Part shown: piece by piece, positions 9,847 through 19,835 of the stretch
Numbering within the stretch: the stretch's first letter is position 1
Layout: each line of letters opens with the position of its first letter
Source of the DNA: Neoroseomonas marina
Lineage (GTDB): Bacteria > Pseudomonadota > Alphaproteobacteria > Acetobacterales > Acetobacteraceae
Length of the DNA stretch: 64,000 bases
Direction: 5' to 3'
Assembly: GCF_012927745.1 (NCBI RefSeq)
Contig: NZ_JABBKX010000009.1
Span: 143,943-207,942 of the forward strand
Notes under the pieces: model-generated
Databases searched by the model: none
What the model saw: only the letters and a program-made list of their open reading frames with translations
What the model was told of the DNA's origin: nothing
Translations under genes and position numbers: made by a program

Positions 9847-11453
9847 CCACCGACATCCGCTTCCAGGTGATGTGGAACCGCCTGCTGTCCGTGGTGGAGG
9901 AACAGGCCCGCACCCTCGTCCGCACCGCCTTCTCCACCTCGGCGCGCGAGGCCGGGGACATCTCCGCCGGCGTCTTCGACCTCGAGGGGCGGATGCTCGC
10001 CCAGGCGGTGACGGGCACGCCGGGCCACGTGAATTCCATGGCGCGCAGCGTCGTCCACTTCATCCGGGAATTCCCGGTCGAGACGATGAAGCCCGGCGAC
10101 CACTACATCACCAACGATCCCTGGAAGGGGACCGGGCATCTCTACGACCTGGTCGTCACCTCGCCGGCCTTCCATAACGGCAAGCTCGTCGCGCTCTTCT
10201 CCTCGACCACGCACCTGGTGGACATCGGCGGCGTCGGGCAGTCGGCCGAAGGCAAGCAGGTCTTCCACGAAGGGCTGTTCCTGCCGCTGATCCCCCTCGC
10301 CCGCGAAGGCGTGGTGGATGAGACGGTCATGCGCATCGTCCGCGCCAATGTCCGCGAACCGGTGCAGGTCGAAGGCGACGTCTTCGCGCTAATGGCCTGC
10401 AACGAGACGGGCGAGCGGCGCCTGTCGGCCATGATGGCCGAGAACGGTCTCGGCGATCTCGATGAGCTCGGCCACTACATCATCAGCCGCTCCCGCGCCG
10501 GCATGACCGCGGCGATCCAGAAGCTGCCCAAGGGGACGTGGAAATCCCACATGCGGATCGATGGCGTGAACGAGCCGATCGACCTGCACGCGACGGTCAC
10601 CATCGCCGACGACCACATCGCAGTGGATTATGATGGCACCTCGGCCGCCGTGCCCTTCGGCATCAACTGCCCGCTCTGCTACACCGAGGCCTACACGGCC
10701 TTCGGCGTAAAATGCGTGGTCGGCGCCGAGATCCCGAACAATGCCGGCACGCTGGACGCCGTGATCGTCACGGCCCCCGAGGGCTCGATCGTCAACGCGC
10801 CCTTCCCCTTTCCCGTCACCGCGCGGTCGACCATGGGGCACATGCTACCCGACGTGGTCTATGGCGCGCTCGACCAGGCGATCCCGGGGCGCGTGCCGGC
10901 GGAGGGCACGTCCAACCTGTGGAACCTGAAGCTCGGCGCGGGCCCCGGATACACGGGACCGAAGGGCCCGGCCTTCATGATCACCTCCTTCCACTCGGGC
11001 GGGACAGGGGCGCGGCCGAACCTCGACGGGCTGTCGGCCACGCCCTTCCCCTCGGGCGTCCGCAACGTGCCGGTCGAGGTGACGGAAGCGATCACGCCGC
11101 TCGTCTTCTGGAAAAAGGAGTTGCGCGAGGGCTCGGGTGGTGCGGGCCGCCAGCGCGGCGGCCTCGGCCAGGTCATCGAGGTCGGCCGCCGCGACGACGA
11201 GGCCTTCGGCATCTTCGCGACCTTCGAACGGGTGAAGCATCCGGCGCGCGGGCGATCGGGCGGGGCGAACGGGGCGCCGGGGCGCCTCTCCCTCGCCTCG
11301 GGCAGCGAGCTGAAGCCCAAGGGCTTCCACGTCGTGCCCGCCGGGGACCGCATCGTGGTCGAGATGCCCGGCGGCGGCGGCTATGGCGCCCCGGCCGAGC
11401 GCGATCCGGCGGTCGCCGCGCGCGACCGTGCCCTCGGCTACACGCGAGAGTGA
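9843..11453 (+). CDS. hyuB: Hydantoinase/oxoprolinase subunit B (second copy)
   Basis: The 536-residue product matches the HyuB family along its length: FDLEGRMLAQAVTGTPGHVNSM near residue 40, GDHYITNDPWKGTGHLYDLV near 85, and the glycine-rich C-terminal PGGGGYG that ends most HyuB proteins. ATG 9843 overlaps the hyuA stop (ATGA). It is the last gene of the three-gene bug-hyuA-hyuB unit; the next gene is convergent and begins 14 bases beyond its stop. The reaction class is known from the family (ATP-dependent amide-ring hydrolysis with HyuA), but the substrate is not determined by the sequence. Confidence 0.92.
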   Translation: MTTDIRFQVMWNRLLSVVEEQARTLVRTAFSTSAREAGDISAGVFDLEGRMLAQAVTGTPGHVNSMARSVVHFIREFPVETMKPGDHYITNDPWKGTGHLYDLVVTSPAFHNGKLVALFSSTTHLVDIGGVGQSAEGKQVFHEGLFLPLIPLAREGVVDETVMRIVRANVREPVQVEGDVFALMACNETGERRLSAMMAENGLGDLDELGHYIISRSRAGMTAAIQKLPKGTWKSHMRIDGVNEPIDLHATVTIADDHIAVDYDGTSAAVPFGINCPLCYTEAYTAFGVKCVVGAEIPNNAGTLDAVIVTAPEGSIVNAPFPFPVTARSTMGHMLPDVVYGALDQAIPGRVPAEGTSNLWNLKLGAGPGYTGPKGPAFMITSFHSGGTGARPNLDGLSATPFPSGVRNVPVEVTEAITPLVFWKKELREGSGGAGRQRGGLGQVIEVGRRDDEAFGIFATFERVKHPARGRSGGANGAPGRLSLASGSELKPKGFHVVPAGDRIVVEMPGGGGYGAPAERDPAVAARDRALGYTRE

Positions 11454-11466
11454 CGGCGCTCCGTAC

Positions 11467-12477
11467 CTAGGGCGCGACCAGCGAGCTTCGCCAGGGCAGC
11501 CGCGCCTCCGGCTGCGCCTCCACCAGCACAGCGCGGATATCGGCATCGCCGGGCACCATCATCCGCGTCGCATAGGGGATCGTTCCGCCCCGTCCGTCGG
11601 AAGGCCATGGCTGCACCAGATACCGGTGCCCATCCCCGTGCAGCAGCAGCACCGGACGTCGCAGCGCCGCCGCCCCCGCCGCGAGGCGGTCCAGCACGGC
11701 GCCGACATCGTAAGGCAGGTCGCGCACCAGACGCGTCCCGGCCTGTCCGCCCTGGTCGCGCGGGCGCGCACGGCACTCCGTCGCCGCGACCATGTGGCAG
11801 GGATGCCAGAGGTCGGCGGTGAAGGCGAAGACGAGGGCGCGGGCGCGCTGCCGCCGCGCCTCCTCGAAACCTGCATCGATCCAGGCGGCGGCGGCCTCGG
11901 CGAGGCGCGGCAGGATCGGCAGAACCTCGGGATGGACCTGGCGCGTGCCCGGCACATCGGGCCGCGGCACGGCGGGCAGGTTCAGCGTCACGAAGACCAC
12001 GCCGGCATGGATCCAGCGGGCGTTCTCGGTCTCCTCCACATGCGGGCCGCGCAGGCCGCCCTGCCGGGCAAGGCGGATTGGGCGCCCGCCGAAGGAGGTC
12101 GGGCCGGAGAAGAACGCCTCCCGCAGCCGGCCGAGCGCATCGGCGGGACCGCTCTCGGCCGGGCTGCGCGGGACGCAGTCGGTCCAGTCGTTGTCGCCGG
12201 GGATCGAAACCACCGCGCGATCGAACCGCGCGAAGATTCGTTGCGGACGCGCGACGAGCAAATCCTCGGTGCAGGGCTCCCGCGACGCCTTGCCGTTGCC
12301 GAGAAAGATCGTGAAGGCCGGCCCCTGCCGGTTGATCGCGGCGGCGAGGGCCAGCACCCGCGCCTCGTCCTCCGCCCGGAACGGCATCCCCCCGAAGACG
12401 GCGAAGGCGAAGCCTTGCCCGTGCGCCGGCAGGACGAGCAGCAAGGCGAGGCCGAGGCCGGCGATCCAGGCACGCAT
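11467..12477 (-). CDS. Exported calcineurin-like metallophosphoesterase-type protein
   Basis: The 336-residue product begins with a clear signal peptide ([21 protein letters not shown]). The body has fragments of the calcineurin-like phosphoesterase fold: FAVFGGMPF early, then [10 protein letters not shown] (the GDNDW/GDNE metal motif) and, near the C-terminus, [15 protein letters not shown] (a GDGH variant of the GHxH motif). The strand order and spacing fit a secreted phosphoesterase, but the first D-x-H motif is not obvious, so activity is uncertain. The gene is divergent from queA across 81 bases and convergent with hyuB. I cannot name a substrate; an exported esterase or an inactive relative are both possible. 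Confidence 0.65.
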   Translation of the reverse strand: MRAWIAGLGLALLLVLPAHGQGFAFAVFGGMPFRAEDEARVLALAAAINRQGPAFTIFLGNGKASREPCTEDLLVARPQRIFARFDRAVVSIPGDNDWTDCVPRSPAESGPADALGRLREAFFSGPTSFGGRPIRLARQGGLRGPHVEETENARWIHAGVVFVTLNLPAVPRPDVPGTRQVHPEVLPILPRLAEAAAAWIDAGFEEARRQRARALVFAFTADLWHPCHMVAATECRARPRDQGGQAGTRLVRDLPYDVGAVLDRLAAGAAALRRPVLLLHGDGHRYLVQPWPSDGRGGTIPYATRMMVPGDADIRAVLVEAQPEARLPWRSSLVAP

Positions 12478-12558
12478 CCCGCCATACTGGCCGCCCAGGG
12501 GCCGGGCGGGAAGCGCCGCCCGGTTGCGCCTGGCGCGCCCCCGGGCTACCCGCCCGCC

Positions 12559-13620
12559 GTGCCCGCCGACGCCCCCCCGCTCCGCACCGCGGATTTCGAC
12601 TTCGACCTGCCCGAGGACCTGATCGCCCAGGCCCCCACGCGGCCGCGCGACGCTGCGCGCATGCTGGTGGTCCGCCAGGACGGCATCGCCGATGCCGGGG
12701 TGCGCGACCTGCCCGGCCTGTTGCGGCCCGGCGACGTCATGGTGGTCAACGACACCAAGGTCATTCCCGCCCGGCTGCACGCCCGGCGCGGCGCCGCACG
12801 GATCGAGGTCATGCTCAACCGCGCCGAGGGCGGCGGCCTCTGGCACGCCCTGATCCGCAACGCCCGCCGCCTTCGCGACGGCGACACCATCGTCGTCGAG
12901 GGCGCCGAGGACTGCACCGCCCGGGTCGTCGGCGCACCGGAAGGCGGGGCGGCGCTGCTCGATTTCGGGCCCGACCAGGCGCTGCTGGCCGCGGCGCTCG
13001 AGAAGGCCGGGGAGATCCCCCTGCCCCCCTACATCGCCCGCCCGGCAGGCCCAACGGCCGAGGACGCCGCCGACTACCAGCCCATCTTCGCCGAACGCCC
13101 CGGCGCAGTCGCGGCCCCCACCGCCAGCCTGCACTTCACCGAGGCCCTCCTCGACGCCATATCCGCACGAGGCGTGGCGCGGGCGACCGTCACGCTGCAT
13201 GTCGGGGCCGGAACCTTCCTGCCGCTGCGCAGCGACGACCCGCGGGCGCACAGCCTGCACGCCGAATGGGGCGAGGTGACGGAGGAGGCCGCCGCCACGA
13301 TCAACGCCGCGCGCGCCGCCGGCGGGCGGATCGTGGCGATCGGCACCACGGCGCTGCGCCTGCTGGAAAGCGCGGCGGGGGAGGACGGCACCGTCCGTCC
13401 CTTCCGCGACCTGACCGACCTGTTCCTGTTGCCCGGCCACCGCTTCCGGACCGCCGACCTGCTGATGACCAACTTCCATTTGCCGAAGAGCACGCTGTTC
13501 ATGCTGGTCTGCGCCTTCTCCGGCACGGAGCGGATGAAGGCGGCCTATGCCCATGCCGTGGCGCAGCGGTATCGCTTCTACTCCTATGGCGATGCCTCGC
13601 TTCTGGAGCGTGTGGCATGA
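12559..13620 (+). CDS. queA: S-adenosylmethionine:tRNA ribosyltransferase-isomerase QueA
   Basis: The 353-residue product contains the QueA landmarks: [19 protein letters not shown] at the start, [16 protein letters not shown], the [13 protein letters not shown] region, [11 protein letters not shown] and [17 protein letters not shown]. It converts preQ1 in the tRNA wobble position to epoxyqueuosine with SAM as ribosyl donor. The frame stays open far upstream, but the family N-terminus is reached with GTG 12559; everything before it overlaps other genes. The stop overlaps the tgt start by four bases, so queA, tgt and queF form one queuosine operon. Confidence 0.95.
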   Translation: MPADAPPLRTADFDFDLPEDLIAQAPTRPRDAARMLVVRQDGIADAGVRDLPGLLRPGDVMVVNDTKVIPARLHARRGAARIEVMLNRAEGGGLWHALIRNARRLRDGDTIVVEGAEDCTARVVGAPEGGAALLDFGPDQALLAAALEKAGEIPLPPYIARPAGPTAEDAADYQPIFAERPGAVAAPTASLHFTEALLDAISARGVARATVTLHVGAGTFLPLRSDDPRAHSLHAEWGEVTEEAAATINAARAAGGRIVAIGTTALRLLESAAGEDGTVRPFRDLTDLFLLPGHRFRTADLLMTNFHLPKSTLFMLVCAFSGTERMKAAYAHAVAQRYRFYSYGDASLLERVA

Positions 13621-14744
13621 CTCTGCACTGGACGAAGGCCGCGACGGACGGCGCGGCGCGCGCGGGCGTGCTGCACACCGCCCATGGCGAGGTTCCGACG
13701 CCGGTCTTCATGCCCGTCGGCACCGCCGGCACGGTGAAGGCCATGACGGCCGATGCGGTGCGCAGCACGGGCGCGCGGATGGTGCTCGGCAACACCTACC
13801 ACCTGATGCTGCGGCCCGGGGCGGAGCGCGTCGCGCGGCTCGGCGGGCTGCACCGGATGATGGATTGGCACGGGCCGATCCTGACCGATTCCGGCGGCTT
13901 CCAGGTCATGTCGCTGTCCGGCCTGCGGAAGATGGACGAACAGGGCGTCACCTTCCAAAGCCATATCGACGGATCGAAGCACAGGCTGACGCCGGAACGC
14001 AGCGTCGAGATCCAGCGCCTGCTCGGCGCCGACGTGACCATGTGCCTCGACGAATGCACGCCCTTCCGCGCGACCGAGAAGCAGGCGGCGGATTCCATGC
14101 GCCTGTCGATGCGCTGGGCCGCGCGCTGCCGCGATGCCTTCGTCGAACGCGACGGCCATGGGCTGTTCGGCATCGTCCAGGGCAGCACCTATCCCGACCT
14201 GCGCGCCGAGAGCGTCGACGCGCTGACGCGCATCGGCTTCGAGGGTTACGCCGTGGGCGGCCTCGCGGTTGGCGAGGGGCAGGAGATGATGTTCTCCGTC
14301 CTCGAGACCACCGTCCCGCTGCTGCCCACCGACAAGGCGCGCTACCTGATGGGCGTCGGCACGCCCTCGGACCTGGTCGGCGCGGTGCGGCGCGGGATCG
14401 ACATGTTCGACTGCGTCATGCCGACGCGATCGGGCCGGACCGGGCGGGCCTACACGCGGCGCGGCGTGCTCAACATCCGCAACGCCCGGCATGCCGAGGA
14501 CGACAGTCCGCTCGATCCCGATTGCGGCTGCCCGGCCTGCCGGCGCCATTCCCGCGCCTATCTGCATCACCTGTTCAAGGCGGGGGAGATGCTCGGGCCG
14601 ATGCTGCTGACCTGGCACAACATCCAGTACTACCAGGACCTGATGGCCGAACTTCGGACCGCCATCCTGGAAGGCCGTTTCGAGGAGACCGCCGCGCGGA
14701 TCGCCGCCGGCTGGCAGGCAGGCGAAGAGGAGAAGGCGGCATGA
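13617..14744 (+). CDS. tgt: tRNA-guanine transglycosylase
   Basis: The 375-residue product is a typical bacterial Tgt. It shows [16 protein letters not shown], the active-site region [13 protein letters not shown] (catalytic Asp), [20 protein letters not shown] (nucleophile Asp) and the zinc site C-x-C-x2-C followed by HHLF (CGCPACRRH...HH). It exchanges guanine 34 of GUN-anticodon tRNAs for preQ1. ATG 13617 overlaps the queA stop (ATGA) and is in the right place for the family N-terminus; an upstream extension of the frame to 13266 lies inside queA and is rejected. Confidence 0.96.
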   Translation: MTLHWTKAATDGAARAGVLHTAHGEVPTPVFMPVGTAGTVKAMTADAVRSTGARMVLGNTYHLMLRPGAERVARLGGLHRMMDWHGPILTDSGGFQVMSLSGLRKMDEQGVTFQSHIDGSKHRLTPERSVEIQRLLGADVTMCLDECTPFRATEKQAADSMRLSMRWAARCRDAFVERDGHGLFGIVQGSTYPDLRAESVDALTRIGFEGYAVGGLAVGEGQEMMFSVLETTVPLLPTDKARYLMGVGTPSDLVGAVRRGIDMFDCVMPTRSGRTGRAYTRRGVLNIRNARHAEDDSPLDPDCGCPACRRHSRAYLHHLFKAGEMLGPMLLTWHNIQYYQDLMAELRTAILEGRFEETAARIAAGWQAGEEEKAA

Positions 14745-15214
14745 GCGGCGTCCCCGACCACGAATACAGCGGCCTGACGCAGCTCGGCCAACCGACGCGC
14801 CTGCCATCGAGCCCCGAGGAAGCGGTGCTCGAGCGCGTGCCCGCGCCGCACAAGGACCTGCGCTACTGCGTGCGCTTCACCGCGCCGGAATTCACCTCGC
14901 TCTGCCCGCTGACCGGCCAGCCGGATTTCGCGCATCTCGTCATCGACTACGTGCCGCGGAACTGGATCGTCGAGAGCAAGTCGCTGAAGCAGTACCTCGC
15001 CGCGTTCCGCAACCACGGGGCGTTCCACGAGGCCTGCACGCTCGACATCGCGCAGCGGCTGGTGGGACTGCTCGATCCGGTGTGGCTGCGCATCGGCGGC
15101 TACTGGTACCCGCGCGGGGGCATCCCGATCGACGTGTTCTGGCAGTCGGGCGACCCACCCGCTGGCACATGGATTCCGAACCAGGACGTCCAGCCCTATC
15201 GCGGGCGCGGGTGA
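14741..15214 (+). CDS. queF: NADPH-dependent 7-cyano-7-deazaguanine reductase QueF
   Basis: The 157-residue product is the short (unimodular) QueF type. It contains the [17 protein letters not shown] motif with the thioimide-forming Cys, the substrate-binding [16 protein letters not shown] stretch and a conserved His/Glu pair (FHEACT). It reduces preQ0 to preQ1, the substrate for the neighbouring Tgt. ATG 14741 overlaps the tgt stop by four bases. Together queA-tgt-queF cover the last steps of queuosine formation; the preQ0 synthesis genes (queC, queD, queE) are not in this window. Confidence 0.95.
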   Translation: MSGVPDHEYSGLTQLGQPTRLPSSPEEAVLERVPAPHKDLRYCVRFTAPEFTSLCPLTGQPDFAHLVIDYVPRNWIVESKSLKQYLAAFRNHGAFHEACTLDIAQRLVGLLDPVWLRIGGYWYPRGGIPIDVFWQSGDPPAGTWIPNQDVQPYRGRG

Positions 15215-15265
15215 CCCTCGGCGCATCGATGGCGAAGGGCATCGCCGCGGGATAGGTTGCGGTCG

Positions 15266-15769
15266 ATGAATCGAAGCAGCAACACGCTCCGTCGCATGTC
15301 GTGCTCGCCGCGGTGGCGCACGCTCCTCGCACTGACCGCCGCGACACTCGTCATCGCCGGGCCGCTCGCCGCGCAACAACCTCCGGATACCGGGCGCGGC
15401 CCACCATTGCGCGCAGATCCCGGCGACTGGTGGGGCGACGTCCATCGGTGGACGGGGTCCGACGAGACACGTCCTCGCGGCGGTCGACCCGCAGATGCGC
15501 CAGGGTCCGCGACGCCTTCCCCCGGGCAGCGCCGCGCCGCGCCCTCCGCCGAGGGCCGGCGCACGGCCGTCACGAGCGCCAACCGCCGCACCAACGTCCG
15601 GCAGGCGCCGTCGCTCGAAGCCCCGGTCGTACGGACGATCGCGCCGAATACGATCGTGAACGTCTTCGAGGACGGCCCCGACGGCTGGTATCAGGTCGGG
15701 GAGGACACGCCCCTCGGATGGATGCACCGCTCCACGATGCAGCGGCCGCCTGCGGCCGAGCGCCCCTGA
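15266..15769 (+). CDS. Exported SH3-domain protein
   Basis: The 167-residue product has a basic start and a hydrophobic signal (LLALTAATLVIAGPLAAQ). A low-complexity proline/arginine-rich linker follows, then a bacterial SH3-like domain over the last 60 residues: TSANRRTNVRQAPSLEAPVVRTIAPNT, then FEDGPDGWYQVG and GWMHRSTM. Bacterial SH3 domains commonly bind cell-wall material, so a periplasmic wall-associated role is likely but not shown. ATG 15266 is preferred over a TTG at 15257. The gene lies 51 bases after queF on the same strand and may be read through from it; a hairpin overlaps its stop. Confidence 0.7.
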   Translation: MNRSSNTLRRMSCSPRWRTLLALTAATLVIAGPLAAQQPPDTGRGPPLRADPGDWWGDVHRWTGSDETRPRGGRPADAPGSATPSPGQRRAAPSAEGRRTAVTSANRRTNVRQAPSLEAPVVRTIAPNTIVNVFEDGPDGWYQVGEDTPLGWMHRSTMQRPPAAERP

Positions 15770-15778
15770 GCGGGGCGC
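15760..15778. terminator. GC-rich hairpin between convergent genes
   Basis: A perfect 7-bp stem (GCGCCCC / GGGGCGC) with a 5-base loop covers the stop codon of the SH3 gene. It lies between that gene and the convergent ABC binding-protein gene, and so could stop transcription from either side. No clear T-run follows on either strand, so the terminator call rests on position and stem strength. Confidence 0.45.
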
Positions 15779-15790
15779 CCGGATCTTCCA

Positions 15791-17821
15791 TCAGGACTTG
15801 AAGTACCACTGCTCCGGATGTCCGCCCCAGGGCGTGCGGATATGTTGTGACACGCCGGTGCGCGCGGGCACGTTCTCGAGCCGCTCATTCACCACCCGCA
15901 CGCCCATGAAGGCCGGGGAGAGGCCGACGAGGCCGATGCCCCATTGCTGCTCGACAGCGAGCTTCCAGATTTCCTTGGCGGTCTGGGTGCGCTCGGCGAG
16001 CTTCTGGCCGGCGGCGGCGCGCATCAGTTGGAAGGCGCGCAGCATCTCCGGCTCGGTCGGGGCGGTGCCGCGCTCGCCGTTGGACGCGAACCAGAGAGCA
16101 TGGGCATTGCCCATGACACCGGCCGTCGGATCCACCGGAAGCGCATAGCGCGGATAGAGGTACAGGCTTTCCGTCCCGTTGTTGGTCCACATCAGGATCT
16201 GGTTCTGGTCGTTCAGCGCGCGCGTGGTCGCGAGGCTGCGCTCCATCACCTTCACGTCGCCGGCGATGCCGATCTGGCGCCAGTGCTGGACGATCATCTC
16301 CGCCTGTTGCGGCCAGGTCGGGGAGAGCGTCTGCGCCACCGCGATCTCGATGCGCAGGCGTTGGCCGTTGTCGCGCCGCAGGCGATACCCTTCGCGGTCC
16401 TTGCGCGTCAGGCCGACCGTGTCGAGCAACTGGTTCGCCTGGCGCGCGTCATGGGTGGACCATTTGGTCCGCCATTCCTCGCCCGGGCTTTCGGGAATGA
16501 TGCGGTCGGGTATGACCGAACCCGGCGTGCCCAGGCCGAGCCAGAACGCCTCGTTCAACTGCTCACGGTCGATACCGAGCGACAGCGCCCGGCGAAACCG
16601 CGCATCCGCGAGCAAGGCGCCGATCTCCCGATCCTCCGTGTAGGTGAGATTCGGGAACAGCACGGAATCCCCGCCGTTGAAGCCGGGATCGAGATGGACC
16701 CGGTAACGGCTGCGCTGGCGATTCTCGAGCAGGATCGGCAGCTTGCCGAGGTCGATGAAACGCTCCTGGTAATCGTAGTCCCCGGCGATGGCGCGCAGGT
16801 TCACGACCTCCGGATTCTCGGCAAGGGTGAGTTGCACGCGGTCGATGTAGGGCAGCTGATTGCCCTCGGTATCGACGGCGTAGAAGTAAGGATTGCGCTC
16901 CAGCACCCATTGCTGGCCGGTGATCGGCTGCGTCATGCGCCAGGCCGCGAGCGTCGGCAGGTCACGGTTCAGCCGCCAGTCCGACCGCGCCCGGAAAAGC
17001 TGCACCCAGGTCGTGAAGCCCGCTGCCCGGGCCTGGGTGTTGAGCTCCTCGATCGGCGTGTATTTGGGCAGGAACTGGCTGAGGTAGTGCTTCGGAGCAT
17101 AGACGCTGTAGGCGCGCCCGTCCGACTGCTGTCGCGTCTGCCCGCCGCCGACCAGCGTGTCGCCGGCCAGCAGGTAGGGAAAGAGGTAGTTCGGATCCTC
17201 GAAGACGAAGGCGACGGTATGCGCGTCCACCTTCTCGACACGGCCGGGCTTGCCGTTGACCGCCATCTCGGGCGCCGGCGCCGGGACCAGGTCGCGGTTC
17301 TGGTAGAGGTCCTCGAACCAGAACACCCAGTCATCGGCGGTGAAGGGCGTGCCGTCCGACCACCGCATGCCGCGGCGCAGATGGACGGTGGTGCGACGAC
17401 CATCGTCGCTCAGCTCGTATCCCCGGCACAGGCAGGGCGCGATCTCGGTCCCGGTCTTGTCGAAGAAGAACGGCTTGTCCGCGGACATGATGCGGTTGCC
17501 GTTCTCGCTGTCGCCGGGGCCGATGAAGCCGCGGCGCCAGGTGCCGCCATAGCGGCCGACGCTGCGGAGCGGCTGGATCACCATCAGGTCCTGCGGCAGC
17601 CGCTGATCGACCGGCGGCAGCCGCCCGGCACGGACCTGCTCGGCCAGCATCGGCGCTTCGCTGAAGCGGGTCGGCCGGCGGGCCGGGTCGTCGATCAGCG
17701 TGGGACCTTCGAGTTCGCCGACCAGCCCGGACTCCCGCACCTGCCCCCCCGATTGCGCCAGGGCGGCGGAAGCGAGGCCCGTCGTCGCCATCAGGGCCGC
17801 ACCGAATTCGCGTCGCTTCAT
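15791..17821 (-). CDS. Peptide-type ABC transporter substrate-binding protein
   Basis: The 676-residue product starts at an ATG with GGGAGGA just upstream. Its signal is twin-arginine-like (MKRREFGAALMATTGLASAALAQ). The body matches family 5 solute-binding proteins: LSDDGRRTTVHLRRGMRWSDGTPFTADDWVFWFED, RNPYFYAVDTEGNQLPYID and FRRALSLGIDREQLNEAFWLG. At this length it belongs to the larger subgroup found with oligopeptide or similar importers. It is the last gene of a five-gene importer operon (permeases and ATPases lie upstream, 20 bases away). The ligand is probably a peptide or peptide-like molecule; this is inferred from the family. Confidence 0.9.
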   Translation of the reverse strand: MKRREFGAALMATTGLASAALAQSGGQVRESGLVGELEGPTLIDDPARRPTRFSEAPMLAEQVRAGRLPPVDQRLPQDLMVIQPLRSVGRYGGTWRRGFIGPGDSENGNRIMSADKPFFFDKTGTEIAPCLCRGYELSDDGRRTTVHLRRGMRWSDGTPFTADDWVFWFEDLYQNRDLVPAPAPEMAVNGKPGRVEKVDAHTVAFVFEDPNYLFPYLLAGDTLVGGGQTRQQSDGRAYSVYAPKHYLSQFLPKYTPIEELNTQARAAGFTTWVQLFRARSDWRLNRDLPTLAAWRMTQPITGQQWVLERNPYFYAVDTEGNQLPYIDRVQLTLAENPEVVNLRAIAGDYDYQERFIDLGKLPILLENRQRSRYRVHLDPGFNGGDSVLFPNLTYTEDREIGALLADARFRRALSLGIDREQLNEAFWLGLGTPGSVIPDRIIPESPGEEWRTKWSTHDARQANQLLDTVGLTRKDREGYRLRRDNGQRLRIEIAVAQTLSPTWPQQAEMIVQHWRQIGIAGDVKVMERSLATTRALNDQNQILMWTNNGTESLYLYPRYALPVDPTAGVMGNAHALWFASNGERGTAPTEPEMLRAFQLMRAAAGQKLAERTQTAKEIWKLAVEQQWGIGLVGLSPAFMGVRVVNERLENVPARTGVSQHIRTPWGGHPEQWYFKS

Positions 17822-17841
17822 GTCGTCCTCCCTTGGATCAT

Positions 17842-18840
17842 CTAGGCCACGCCGGCGAGTTCGATCTCCTGCGCGCGGTGGCAGCTGGCCCATCGTCCCG
17901 GGGCCACTTCGGTCAGTTCGGGGCGCTCCACCCGGCAGCGGTCCTGCGCATAGGGGCACCGCGGATGGAAGGCGCAGCCAGGTGGCGGCTTGGCAGGATC
18001 GGCGACGTCGCCGCTCGCCTTCATCTGCCGGCCGCGGCGCATCGGGTCGGGCGCGGGCACCGCGGCCAGCAGCGTCTCGGTGTAGGGATGCCGGGGCGTG
18101 CGATACAGCGCGTCGGTCGGCGCCACCTCGACGATGCGCCCGACATACATCACGGCGACGCGGTCGCTGACGTGGCGCACCACGCTCAGGTCGTGCGCGA
18201 CGAACAGCATCGACAGCTTCAACCGGTCCTGCAGGTCGAGCAGCAGGTTGATGATCTGCGCCTGCACCGAGACGTCCAGCGCGGAGACCGGCTCATCCGC
18301 CACCACCAGCCGCGGGTTCAGCGCCAACGCGCGGGCGATGCCGATGCGCTGGCGCTGCCCGCCCGAGAACGCATGCGGGAAGCGGGTGCGCGCCACCGCC
18401 GGCATCTGCACCAGGTCCAGCAATTCGAGCACCCGCGCATGGCGCTCGGCCGCCGGAACGCCGTTGACCCTGAGCGGCTCAGCGATGATGTCGCCCACCA
18501 TCATCCGCGGGTTCAGCGACGAATAGGGGTCCTGGAAGATCATCTGCAGGTGCCGCCGCAGCGGCCGGAGGGCGCGCTTCGGCAGGGTGGCGAGATCGAC
18601 CGTCTCGCCCTGCCCCGGATCGAAGCGGATGCTGCCCGAGGTCGGCGCGAGCGCCCTCAGGATGCATCGCGAGACGGTCGTCTTGCCGCAGCCGCTCTCG
18701 CCCACCAGCGCGAGCGTCTCCCCCTGCGCGATGTGGAAGGAGACACCGTCCACGGCCCGGACGCGCCCGACCTCCCGCCGCAGCAGACCGGCATGGATCG
18801 GGTAGTGCTTCTTGAGATCGCTGACCTCGAGGACGTTCAT
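17842..18840 (-). CDS. Oligopeptide-type ABC transporter ATP-binding protein (DppF/OppF-like)
   Basis: The 332-residue product has the complete ABC set: Walker [10 protein letters not shown] near residue 47, Q-loop [16 protein letters not shown], signature [15 protein letters not shown], Walker [14 protein letters not shown] and the switch His in FVAHDLSVV. The C-terminal oligopeptide-transporter domain has the cysteine-rich [15 protein letters not shown] segment, which in this family can hold an iron-sulfur cluster. The [13 protein letters not shown] start is typical of OppF/DppF. ATG 18840 overlaps the stop of the upstream ATPase gene (ATGA). It should form a heterodimer with that subunit to power the importer. 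Confidence 0.93.
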   Translation of the reverse strand: MNVLEVSDLKKHYPIHAGLLRREVGRVRAVDGVSFHIAQGETLALVGESGCGKTTVSRCILRALAPTSGSIRFDPGQGETVDLATLPKRALRPLRRHLQMIFQDPYSSLNPRMMVGDIIAEPLRVNGVPAAERHARVLELLDLVQMPAVARTRFPHAFSGGQRQRIGIARALALNPRLVVADEPVSALDVSVQAQIINLLLDLQDRLKLSMLFVAHDLSVVRHVSDRVAVMYVGRIVEVAPTDALYRTPRHPYTETLLAAVPAPDPMRRGRQMKASGDVADPAKPPPGCAFHPRCPYAQDRCRVERPELTEVAPGRWASCHRAQEIELAGVA

Positions 18841-19835
18841 GGCTGGGCCTCGAGGAAGCAGGACGCGCCGGCCTCGCCGGGCCGCAGCGGCGCCGGCGAC
18901 GCGGCGTCGCAACGCCCCGGCATGAAATCGCTGCAGCGCGGATGGAACGCGCAACCGGATGGCCGCGCCCCGGGGTGCGGCACCGCTCCCCCAATGGTCG
19001 CGAGGCGCTGGCGCGGCGTGGCCAGGATCGATGGCACCGCCCGCAGCAGTGCCCGCGTATACGGATGCCGTGACGTGGTGAAGAGATCCGCGACCGGCGC
19101 GTACTCGACGACCCGGCCGAGATACATCACCGCCACCTCGTCGCACATCTCCGCGATCACCCCCATGTCGTGGGTGATGAGCATCAATGCGATGTTCTTC
19201 TCCCGCTGAAGCCGTCGCAGCAGGTCGAGCACCTGCGCCTGCGTGGTGACGTCGAGCGCGGTGGTGGGCTCGTCTGCGATGACGATGTCCGGATCGCCCG
19301 CCAGCGCCATGGCGATTCCGACACGCTGGCGCAACCCGCCGCTGAGCTGGAAGGGATAGGCGTCGATGCGCAGTTCCGGGCGGGGAATCCCAACCTCGCG
19401 CAGCAGTTCGATGGCCCGGTCGCGCGCCGCGGCCTTCGACAGGTCATTATGGGCGCGCACGGCCTCGATGATCTGGTTGCCGACCGTGTAGTGCACCGAC
19501 AGCGCCGTCATCGGTTCCTGGAAAATCAGGCCGATGCGGCCCCCGCGGATGCCGCGCATCCGGCGCGACTCCGGGTCCATCGCGATCAGGTCCGCTTCCT
19601 CGGCCGTCCCGGGATCGAGCAGGGCCTGACCGCCGACGATCCGCCCCGGCCGGTCGACGATGCGCAGGATCGACCGTGCGGTGACTGATTTCCCGCAGCC
19701 GGATTCCCCCACGATGCCCAGCGTGCGCCCGGCATGGAGATCGAAGGAGACGCCTTCCAGGGCACGCACCGTGCCCTGTTCCATCTCGAAATGGACCGCG
19801 AGGTCGCGGACCGCGAGGGATGTACGTTCAACCAT
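18837..19835 (-). CDS. Oligopeptide-type ABC transporter ATP-binding protein (DppD/OppD-like)
   Basis: The 332-residue product has Walker [13 protein letters not shown]-loop [15 protein letters not shown], the ABC signature [15 protein letters not shown], Walker [14 protein letters not shown] and switch His in [10 protein letters not shown], then the OppD C-terminal domain with [16 protein letters not shown]. Position two of the signature-helix region reads GGLRQR rather than the usual GGMRQR. The start is ambiguous: ATG 19835 (MVERTS, overlapping the permease stop by eight bases) is preferred, and GTG 19853 would add six residues. It pairs with the DppF-like subunit encoded directly downstream. 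Confidence 0.92.
   Translation of the reverse strand: MVERTSLAVRDLAVHFEMEQGTVRALEGVSFDLHAGRTLGIVGESGCGKSVTARSILRIVDRPGRIVGGQALLDPGTAEEADLIAMDPESRRMRGIRGGRIGLIFQEPMTALSVHYTVGNQIIEAVRAHNDLSKAAARDRAIELLREVGIPRPELRIDAYPFQLSGGLRQRVGIAMALAGDPDIVIADEPTTALDVTTQAQVLDLLRRLQREKNIALMLITHDMGVIAEMCDEVAVMYLGRVVEYAPVADLFTTSRHPYTRALLRAVPSILATPRQRLATIGGAVPHPGARPSGCAFHPRCSDFMPGRCDAASPAPLRPGEAGASCFLEAQP

Noticed and set aside
11383..12558. Upstream extension of the queA frame
   Set aside because: It is only the antisense of the phosphoesterase-like gene; QueA homology starts at the GTG at 12559.
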